Source: Acidobacteriaceae bacterium (GTDB lineage Bacteria; Acidobacteriota; Terriglobia; Terriglobales; Acidobacteriaceae). Taken from it: a stretch of 13,248 bases of DNA. The stretch lies in contig JAOAPG010000083.1 in the NCBI GenBank assembly GCA_025462785.1, positions 1 through 13,248 on the forward strand. The letters are read 5' to 3'. Positions 8,650-13,248 of the stretch are shown piece after piece. The notes beneath the pieces were generated by a model. It ran no database searches. It was not told the DNA's origin and saw nothing but the letters and a program-made list of their open reading frames with translations. A program made the translations under genes and the position numbers. The stretch's first letter is position 1. Every line of letters starts with the position of its first letter.

Positions 8650-8690
8650 GCCATCCGGACTAAGATTTCCTGCCCGGATGGCATTCTTTT
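8650..8690 (+). terminator. Rho-independent terminator of the receptor gene
   Basis: A perfect 9-bp inverted repeat (GCCATCCGG at 8650-8658, CCGGATGGC at 8674-8682) with a 15-nt loop is followed by ATTCTTTT. It starts 12 bp after the receptor stop codon. The T-run is on the plus strand, so it terminates transcription coming from the receptor. It also separates this transcript from the convergent tRNA gene. Confidence 0.85.
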
Positions 8691-8725
8691 GATTCTAGGG
8701 CTGCTACTTTGATTAATGTGGGAAT

Positions 8726-8802
8726 TGGTCGGGGCGATAGGATTTGAACCTACGACCCCCTGCGCCCAAGGCAGGTGCGCTACCAGGCTGCGCTACGCCC
8801 CG
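8726..8802 (-). tRNA. tRNA-Pro (anticodon TGG)
   Basis: Read on the minus strand, this is a full 77-nt cloverleaf. The acceptor stem CGGGGCG/CGCCCCG pairs perfectly. The D arm is GCGC/GCGC with loop AGCCTGGTA. The anticodon stem is CCTGC/GCAGG with loop CTTGGGC, giving anticodon TGG at 8768-8766. The T stem is GTAGG/CCTAT (one G-T pair) with loop TTCAAAT. Discriminator A and the CCA end are encoded (8729-8726). The gene is intact. Its 3' end faces the receptor terminator and its 5' end faces the integrase module, the reverse of the usual tRNA-integrase arrangement. Confidence 0.96.
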
Positions 8803-8878
8803 ACATTATTGCTCCACTGATTCTAAATCACTTCCACGAACAGCACCACGACAGGCTCTTGCGATTTGCCCTGCCTTT

Positions 8879-8921
8879 GGTGCAAACTGCGCCGAAACTG
8901 TGTCAAAACTGTGCCAAAACC
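8879..8921 (+). repeat. Four tandem 11-bp direct repeats between int and tRNA-Pro
   Basis: The units are GGTGCAAACT (8879-8888, one base shorter), GCGCCGAAACT (8889-8899), GTGTCAAAACT (8900-8910) and GTGCCAAAACC (8911-8921), with consensus about GTGCCAAAACT. An 11-bp period places successive sites on nearly the same face of the helix. The array starts 77 bp from the tRNA 5' end and finishes four bases before the integrase stop codon. Position and unit size resemble arm-type binding sites of tyrosine recombinases. That function is inferred. Confidence 0.7.
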
Positions 8922-8922
8922 C

Positions 8923-8955
8923 CATCAGTTCAGCCTCGCTGTGTCATAACTGATG
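8923..8955. repeat. Inverted repeat over the integrase stop codon
   Basis: CATCAGTT (8923-8930) and AACTGATG (8948-8955) are perfect 8-bp inverted copies separated by 17 bp. One arm contains the integrase stop codon. There is no T-run, so this is a poor intrinsic terminator. It could be an mRNA 3'-end hairpin, a protein-binding site or chance. Confidence 0.35.
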
Positions 8956-10079
8956 TCCTGATTCATGCCTTGCTCGTTCGCCTGCCGATTCAGCTTGATT
9001 AAAGCTTCGCGCTTCATCTGCAGTTTCATCTGCGAATACTTCTTGAAGACCTTCGCGTCTCCCTGCCGCAACAACTGTGTGACCCACTCGTCGGCAACGC
9101 CGCCGGCACTGAGCCGCGTCGCGTAGGTGGAGCGCAAATCGTAGATGCGGAAATACGGGACCTTGGCGCGCCGCAAGGTGGCGCTCCAGACGGTCTTCAG
9201 AGTCTTCTGATGTCCGCTCGGATTTTCGTCACTCGGAAACAGATACGGACTGCAAGGAGAGAGACGAAGCTGGTCGCGAAACGCCTCGACTGCAATCGGC
9301 GTTAGCGGCACCTCCGCTACTCCGTTCGGTGTCTTGGAATCGGGAATCCAAACCACCGCGTTTGCGAGATCCAGGTTTTCCTTTTTCATCGGCATCAGTT
9401 CCTTGTACACGCGCAGCCCCGTCTCGGTGATGATCCGCACGATGTTGCGCAGGTATTCGGGAGCATGGGTCTCGAGTTTTCGCTGTTCCGACCACGTTAG
9501 ATAGTGCGGGCGAAACAGGCCTTTGACTGCGACCGGGAACTCCACCCCCGCGCAAGGATTCGAGGGTAAGAGTTTTTTCCGCACGGCGACGTTCAACATG
9601 CGCCGCAGCACTCGCAGCTCCTGATGAACCGTTGCCGGTTTGAGTTCCCCACGCTCAATGAAGCCTGCGGTTGTCTTCACGCGTACGCGGTCCCGAAGCC
9701 GCCTGCGCAAGTACAACTCGATTCCATCGGACGTGAGGTCGGCCAGCTTGTAGCCTTGGAAGGCAGCTTTCAGATGTTTGCTGGCTCGCATATTGGCGTT
9801 GTGAGTCTTGTCAGCGCGCAGGGGCGGCTTGGAATAGTTTTCCAGGAAAAAATCCACCCATTCTTCGAACCCCATCTGCTCGCCCTTGCGGACAATTTCG
9901 AGAACTCGATTGTCCCGGGCGTGCAGCCGTTCGCGAAGTTTCTGGTTCGCTTCCTGCCAGTCTTGCGTGAAGGTTGATTCTCGGATGCGCTTCCCGGCTC
10001 GATCCAGGTAGCTCATCCAGAGAACGCTGGTGCCGCTTCGTTTGTAGACAACACCGTCGTGCTTTCTAGGTCTTGCCAT
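8925..10079 (-). CDS. Tyrosine recombinase / phage-type integrase
   Basis: A 384-residue site-specific recombinase that would catalyse integration and excision. Residues 1-60 form an N-terminal arm-binding-like region (VYKRSGTSVLWMSYLD). About 68-165 is the SAM-like core-binding domain, and about 190-350 is the catalytic domain. Visible catalytic positions are R223 in TGLR, K249 in DSKTPNG, R316 in YDLR and the nucleophile Y348 in FKKYSQ. The usual HxxR histidine is Tyr313, the following LRH histidine is Ser317, and the LGH histidine is Gln339, so the canonical R-H-R-(H/W)-Y set is only partly present. ATG at 10079 has AGGTGG shortly upstream and overlaps the excisionase gene by 14 bp, so the two are co-translated. 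The C-terminal tail after about 365 is non-conserved. The reading frame is intact. Confidence 0.93.
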   Translation of the reverse strand: MARPRKHDGVVYKRSGTSVLWMSYLDRAGKRIRESTFTQDWQEANQKLRERLHARDNRVLEIVRKGEQMGFEEWVDFFLENYSKPPLRADKTHNANMRASKHLKAAFQGYKLADLTSDGIELYLRRRLRDRVRVKTTAGFIERGELKPATVHQELRVLRRMLNVAVRKKLLPSNPCAGVEFPVAVKGLFRPHYLTWSEQRKLETHAPEYLRNIVRIITETGLRVYKELMPMKKENLDLANAVVWIPDSKTPNGVAEVPLTPIAVEAFRDQLRLSPCSPYLFPSDENPSGHQKTLKTVWSATLRRAKVPYFRIYDLRSTYATRLSAGGVADEWVTQLLRQGDAKVFKKYSQMKLQMKREALIKLNRQANEQGMNQDISYDTARLN

Positions 10080-10338
10080 CTCCCACCTCTTGTTTGAAGG
10101 TCGCGCGGAATGGCTCGAGATCCGCTCGCAAGAAACGGATATTTCGACCCATGACGCGGAGGTGGGGAATCTGCTTTCGCTCCACCCAAAGATACACGGT
10201 CTGTACGCTTACGCCCAGATAGGTGGCTGCTTCTCGCACGGTGAGAGGAAGTTCCTCGCGGAAGAAGGGCATTCCGGCATCTAGGACACTCACTGCGGCA
10301 TTTGGCTGGATTTGCTTGGAACTCATAGGGCTCTTCAT
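10066..10338 (-). CDS. Excisionase-like helix-turn-helix DNA-binding protein
   Basis: A 90-residue protein with a MerR/excisionase-type winged HTH (HTH_17). It spans about residues 30-78, with LTVREAATYLGVS forming the first helices, TVYLWVERKQIPHLRV the recognition helix and turn, and IRFLRADLEPF the wing and last helix. Such proteins bend DNA and set the direction of integrase action, and some repress their own operon. The gene overlaps int by 14 bp. The start is uncertain. ATG at 10338 has AAGGAG at 10355-10350 (11-base spacing), while ATG at 10326 would be leaderless from the promoter seen here. A further upstream ATG at 10401 would add 21 residues with no Shine-Dalgarno support. Excisionase is the likely role, but a plain regulator cannot be excluded. 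Confidence 0.85.
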   Translation of the reverse strand: MKSPMSSKQIQPNAAVSVLDAGMPFFREELPLTVREAATYLGVSVQTVYLWVERKQIPHLRVMGRNIRFLRADLEPFRATFKQEVGDGKT

Positions 10339-10362
10339 AAGCGGGATTGCTCCTTGTGTCAA
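10334..10362 (-). promoter_or_regulatory. Predicted xis-int promoter, possibly giving a leaderless mRNA
   Basis: On the minus strand TTGACA (10362-10357), a 17-bp spacer and TATGAA (10339-10334) form a good sigma70 promoter (6/6 and 4/6). Seven bases after the -10 comes an ATG in the excisionase frame (10326-10324), exactly where transcription should begin. The Shine-Dalgarno-like AAGGAG for the alternative start lies within the spacer, so it would be transcribed only from a promoter further upstream. Confidence 0.5.
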
Positions 10363-10365
10363 AAC
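10355..10365 (+). repeat. Distant fifth copy of the 11-bp repeat, over the xis-int -35 box
   Basis: TGTGTCAAAAC here is identical to 8899-8909 in the tandem array downstream of int, and in the same orientation. It covers the complement of the TTGACA -35 box, so a protein bound to it would block the promoter. An arm-site and operator function is inferred. Confidence 0.55.
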
Positions 10366-10824
10366 GCAGGCCGGACAAGAAACGGGACCCCGCGGTGACA
10401 TGCGCGCCTGCTTTCAGGGCTTCAGGGGGAGTCAGACGGCGGCGTTCGCGAACTGAAGTGGTGTGCTTGTCCAATCAGCACAGCAAGTTTGGGTTTCAAT
10501 CTCAGTCGAAGCGCCGCGCAGGCTGGATGTTTGTGTCGTTGCCTCATTGAGGTTGGCCAGTTCTTACCGATTGCGCTTTGGCTGGTTACTTTGCAAAGAT
10601 CGCTGGCTGCAGTGCGCAACTCAACGAAGAGAGGCAGGCCCCCTCACTTGGGATCAATAAATCCAATACTTGAGTTTTCTATGTGGTCAGCAACATAGGA
10701 GGAGTGACCTTGGTAATTTTCTCGGTAGGGTCTTCACTGGTACTTTTTAGCATCACCTATGAGTGGCAGTAGGGCGCGGGCAAGACTCTCGTACGCGCTG
10801 GTTGGATTCACAAGGTCTCGAACC
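10366..10824. other. Gene-poor stretch between the integrase module and the DUF2846 gene
   Basis: No convincing gene is seen in about 460 bp, and no copy of the tRNA-Pro end was found that would mark an attachment site. Two short palindromes occur: GTTCGCGAAC (10444-10453) and CCTCATTGAGG (10542-10552). TTGAGT at 10670-10675 could be a weak -35 for the downstream genes, but no good -10 follows. A possible micro-ORF lies at 10704-10772. A minus-strand open frame at 10013-10474 crosses the region but overlaps xis and int and has no protein-like features. Confidence 0.4.
10704..10772 (+). other. Possible 20-22 residue hydrophobic micro-ORF
   Basis: AGGAGG at 10697-10702 precedes GTG at 10704 (one base, too close) and in-frame TTG at 10710 (seven bases, good spacing). 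The frame runs to a TAG at 10770-10772. The peptide is hydrophobic in the middle (LVIFSVGSSLVLFSI) and could be a single membrane helix or a leader peptide for the gene 68 bp downstream. At this length it may be chance. Confidence 0.15.
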
Positions 10825-10833
10825 AAAGGAGGT
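10825..10833 (+). promoter_or_regulatory. Near-perfect ribosome binding site of the DUF2846 gene
   Basis: AAAGGAGGT lies seven bases before the ATG at 10841. This decides that start over the in-frame GTG at 10763 and predicts strong translation. Confidence 0.85.
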
Positions 10834-10840
10834 AGTACGT

Positions 10841-11332
10841 ATGAGATTGACAATTTTGCAGGGGCTTCTATGCTTGGCTCTCCTGGCTTCATTTGCAAAC
10901 GCGCAGCAGGAAAATGCTGTAGCAGCCCACGTACAGAACACTTCTGCGTCCCAGAGTAAAGATTCCCAAGCCATCGTTTATGTCTATCGCTATAAGCAAT
11001 TTGTAGGAAGCGCACTCGCACCCTCGGTGTACTGTGACGAAACCGAGCTTGCGCGCATGGAGAATGGCAGGTTTTTTGTGGCCAAGCTTTCTCCCGGCAA
11101 TCACGTCTTCCGCTCGAATGACAAGCAGGCTGGCATCGAGGTAGACCTGAAGGGTGCGCAGGACTATTACATCCGCGTGGAACTGGCAACCGGTTTCATG
11201 AAAGGGCATGGCCGCTTGGTTTCAGTTGCGCCCGAGCAGGGCAGCTACGAAATCAAGAAGTTGAAGCCGTTGGAAGCCGACAGAGTGAAAGACACGCAGC
11301 GGGTGGTAGCCGCTACCACCGAAGGGCAGTAG
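10841..11332 (+). CDS. Secreted DUF2846-domain protein
   Basis: A 163-residue protein with a clear signal peptide: MRLTILQG, a hydrophobic LLCLALLASF core, and ANA at 19-21 as the cleavage site. A low-complexity Gln/Ser-rich linker runs to about residue 42. Residues 44-130 match the DUF2846 pattern (IVYVYRYKQFVGSALAPSV, then LARMENGRFFVAKLSPGNHVF). This is a small extracytoplasmic beta-sandwich of unknown function, often found in envelope proteins and lipoproteins. No lipobox is seen, so it is probably periplasmic or secreted. A perfect inverted repeat lies in its last codons. It is followed at 124 bp by the WD40 gene on the same strand, which is also exported, so the two may work together in the envelope. 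No catalytic motif is visible. Confidence 0.85.
   Translation: MRLTILQGLLCLALLASFANAQQENAVAAHVQNTSASQSKDSQAIVYVYRYKQFVGSALAPSVYCDETELARMENGRFFVAKLSPGNHVFRSNDKQAGIEVDLKGAQDYYIRVELATGFMKGHGRLVSVAPEQGSYEIKKLKPLEADRVKDTQRVVAATTEGQ
11302..11320. repeat. Perfect 8-bp inverted repeat at the 3' end of the DUF2846 gene
   Basis: GGTGGTAG (11302-11309) and CTACCACC (11313-11320) with a 3-nt loop form a strong hairpin inside the final codons. No T-run follows, so it is not a standard intrinsic terminator. It could stabilise the 3' end of the upstream mRNA or cause partial termination before the WD40 gene. Confidence 0.45.
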
Positions 11333-11433
11333 CGACAATCCGGTTATGAAAGAGTGGCCGGCAAACCCTGAGGTATCCTCGTTCGCCTCGTCCCTGAACC
11401 CGCTTTCGGCCACATGGCAATGACACGGGAGAG

Positions 11434-11450
11434 CCTGCCTGCAGGGCAGG
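11434..11450 (+). promoter_or_regulatory. Hairpin overlapping the WD40 ribosome binding site
   Basis: CCTGCC (11434-11439) pairs with GGCAGG (11445-11450) around the loop TGCAG. The 3' arm carries the AGG that would be the Shine-Dalgarno, six bases before the ATG at 11457. Folding would hide it, suggesting low or conditional translation. This is an inference from complementarity only. Confidence 0.3.
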
Positions 11451-11456
11451 AAAAAG

Positions 11457-13248
11457 ATGACATGTGAGCTCTGGGCGGTGCGAACCTTGCGGATTGTTCT
11501 GCTTCCGATTTTCCTTCTGGCATTGCCCGTTTGGGGCGGAGCAGTGGGCCAAGAGCCCACGCCCCCACCCGCGGCTCCCGTCGAATTCACAGTGCAAAGC
11601 GGTCACACGGCGGAGATTCAGGGCCTTGAGTACGCAAGTGACGGCAAGTTTTTCGTGAGCGCGGGCAAAGATTCCACCATCAAGCTGTGGTCTCCCGAAG
11701 GCACTCTGATTCGCACGATTCGTACGGGCTTCTGGGTAAACTATCTCGCCCTTTCGCACGACAGTCAGTTGCTCTTGGCAGCTTCGCGCCTCGGCAATGT
11801 CTTCCTGCTTTCGCTCGATGGCCGCGTAGTCCACAAATTTCCCGACATTCCCATGAAGGAGGGGTTTGTCTCCGCGGTCGGTTTGTCCGATGACAATCGC
11901 CATGTCGCCATCGGCACCACAAAGGGGCTGGTGCTGTATCGATTCGAGGGCGGAGCGGAGGCACGGCTGCCAGTAGAAGGCGACACCACCGAAGTCGACA
12001 GCGTGCTCTTTGCCCGCAATGGACCGCTGATCGGTGGCCTGGCAGATGGGAAGCTTCGTTTCTGGACAGAGGAAGGAAAGCTTGTCCGAACCGTTCCAGG
12101 TCACGATTACGCGATCCAGACTCTCGCGCTTAGTCCGGACGGAAAGACTTTGGCGACGGCGGGAATGCCCAACTTCTTTGCTGACATCGTCGCGAAGATG
12201 AAACCCGTGACGAAGTTATGGGATCTCCAGGGTAACCCGCTCGGCCAGTTCCCCTCCCACTTCACGCACTGCCTGCGCTTCACGCCCGACGGCGAAGATC
12301 TTGTCAGCAGTGGACGCCTGGATAATGCCGTCAACATTTATCGGAGGTCGGGCGAGCGATTGCGCACGATCACGGTAGGAACCGCAGAACACCGCTCGTC
12401 TAACCTGATCGCGCTCGCGCCCGACGGACGCACGCTGATTACCGCGGATGACGATGTTGATCCGCCAGTGCTGGGGATTTGGAAAATTGACGGTGAGTTC
12501 GAACGCGCCCTGCGCGGATTGAGCGGGCCAATGACGAACGTTTCCACATCGCCAGATGGCAACTTCATTGTGACTCTTTCTGCAGATCGCCTCGTTCGAA
12601 TTTGGTCGATTACCGGCCGGCTCGGCGCCAGCCTCCCCGGGCATAAGGAGTATTCAACAGGGCTTGCCTATGCGCCTAACGGAATGTACTTCGCCAGTGG
12701 TGGGGACGAAGTCATTGTCTGGAGTCGTTTCGGCCAGAAGCTGGACCAGTTCGCAGGTTTTCGCTACGGCGCGGGCGTGCTCGCCTTTTCGCCCGACAGT
12801 CGATTCTTGTTCTGTGGCGACGGGGGAGGCTCGCTCCACATCTACGATACGCAACAGAAGTCGGTGCGTCATCTGAAGGTGCACGACGGTCGCGTCACCG
12901 CGCTTGCCATCCATCCATCGGGAATGTACTTCGCAACCGGCAGCGCTCGCGAAGAGGTGCGGATCTGGGATCTCGACGGAAAACTGCTGGGCGAGAGCCG
13001 GTTCGTCGAAAGAGCCACGCGTCCCGTCAGCGCGGCCTATGCCCTGGCCTTCTCGCCCGACGGAGACAAGCTCGTCGCCGCAACCACAAACCCGGAAAAG
13101 AGCCTGCAAATCTTCGATCTCAAGGCGCATCCCCTGGACGCCATCAAGGTCTCCAATTCTTATCAGGGCGGGGCCATCGCTTTCTCAACATCCGGCCGCT
13201 GGCTGGCCGCTACGGCTAACACCACCGTCGTCGTCTGGGACTGGCCGG
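11457..13248 (+). CDS. Exported WD40-repeat beta-propeller protein (3' end outside window)
   Basis: An open frame of 597 codons that is still open at the window end. The N-terminus has a hydrophobic stretch (LRIVLLPIFLLALPVW, about residues 11-26) followed by GAVGQEP, consistent with a signal peptide, then a Pro-rich linker. From about residue 45 there are 13 consecutive WD-type blades of about 40 residues. Their recurring marks are SPDGK-like turns and final strands such as IKLWS, LRFWT, TKLWD, VRIWS, VRIWD and VVVWD. Seven-bladed propellers are usual, so a 14th blade just past the window would complete two. No kinase or other enzymatic domain is visible in the part seen. ATG at 11457 has only AGG as Shine-Dalgarno. 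It is likely co-transcribed with the DUF2846 gene. A scaffold or ligand-binding role in the envelope is inferred; the true C-terminal domain is unknown. Confidence 0.85.
   Translation, partial: MTCELWAVRTLRIVLLPIFLLALPVWGGAVGQEPTPPPAAPVEFTVQSGHTAEIQGLEYASDGKFFVSAGKDSTIKLWSPEGTLIRTIRTGFWVNYLALSHDSQLLLAASRLGNVFLLSLDGRVVHKFPDIPMKEGFVSAVGLSDDNRHVAIGTTKGLVLYRFEGGAEARLPVEGDTTEVDSVLFARNGPLIGGLADGKLRFWTEEGKLVRTVPGHDYAIQTLALSPDGKTLATAGMPNFFADIVAKMKPVTKLWDLQGNPLGQFPSHFTHCLRFTPDGEDLVSSGRLDNAVNIYRRSGERLRTITVGTAEHRSSNLIALAPDGRTLITADDDVDPPVLGIWKIDGEFERALRGLSGPMTNVSTSPDGNFIVTLSADRLVRIWSITGRLGASLPGHKEYSTGLAYAPNGMYFASGGDEVIVWSRFGQKLDQFAGFRYGAGVLAFSPDSRFLFCGDGGGSLHIYDTQQKSVRHLKVHDGRVTALAIHPSGMYFATGSAREEVRIWDLDGKLLGESRFVERATRPVSAAYALAFSPDGDKLVAATTNPEKSLQIFDLKAHPLDAIKVSNSYQGGAIAFSTSGRWLAATANTTVVVWDWP

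Larger units (their letters stand above)
8879..10365 (-). mobile_element. Integrase-excisionase module of an integrated element or its remnant
   Basis: This module comprises a tyrosine recombinase gene, an overlapping upstream HTH/excisionase-like gene, a promoter in front of them, and 11-bp direct repeats on both sides, all next to tRNA-Pro. That is the recombination cassette of an integrative element (island, prophage or ICE). No phage structural, conjugation or cargo genes are visible, and no duplicate of the tRNA end was found in the window. The boundaries given cover only the recognisable module. Either the element continues beyond the window, or only the recombination genes remain. Confidence 0.55.

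Noticed and set aside
8879..8921. CRISPR array
   Set aside because: The units are 11 bp and contiguous with no spacers, and no cas genes are present.
10013..10474. 153-codon minus-strand frame across the xis start region
   Set aside because: It is the shadow of xis and int in another frame, Arg/Ser/Pro-rich, without a recognisable domain.
10366..10840. Second attachment site as a copy of the tRNA-Pro end
   Set aside because: Reading this stretch on both strands I found no convincing match to the tRNA 3' or 5' half; GGATT...GAACC at 10804-10823 is split by unrelated bases.

Overview
The window looks like a chromosomal segment of a soil Acidobacteriota bacterium (class Terriglobia or a close relative). 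This is inferred from family content: an Oar-like giant TonB-dependent receptor with an N-terminal carboxypeptidase-regulatory-like domain, a CRTAC1/ASPIC-UnbV protein paired with a TPR protein, a secreted DUF2846 protein and a secreted WD40 protein. No rRNA or other taxonomic marker is present, so the placement is not proven.

Left part (1-4807). A secreted aldose 1-epimerase (galM, 225-1373) is followed with zero spacing by a HAD hydrolase (1374-2027); the two probably form a small sugar-metabolism operon. Convergent to it, on the minus strand, an FG-GAP/VCBS (CRTAC1-type) protein (3140-4807) and a TPR protein (2067-3143) overlap by four bases (TTGA) and look translationally coupled.

Middle (4808-8690). 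Across a short divergent intergenic region lies a 1220-residue Oar-like TonB-dependent receptor (4976-8638) that ends in a convincing rho-independent terminator (8650-8690). The divergent receptor/CRTAC1/TPR cluster is the most plausible cell-envelope system here. I infer that it captures and imports a polymer or large nutrient, but the substrate is not visible.

Mobile module (8726-10365). A complete tRNA-Pro(TGG) with encoded CCA sits on the minus strand. About 120 bp upstream of its 5' end is an excisionase-like HTH gene plus tyrosine recombinase gene pair. Between int and the tRNA is a tandem array of four 11-bp repeats. One extra copy of the same motif lies about 1.4 kb away, exactly over the -35 box of the inferred xis-int promoter. 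This suggests arm-type recombinase sites that double as an autoregulatory operator, and is the most distinctive signal in the window. The recombinase belongs to a subfamily in which several usual catalytic histidines are replaced. The far end of the element was not found.

Right part (10366-13248). A roughly 460-bp stretch without a convincing gene leads to a secreted DUF2846 protein (10841-11332) and a secreted WD40 protein (11457 to beyond the window end) with 13 visible blades. The two are separated by 124 bp containing a hairpin next to the WD40 ribosome binding site. Sampled G+C is visibly higher here than at the left end.
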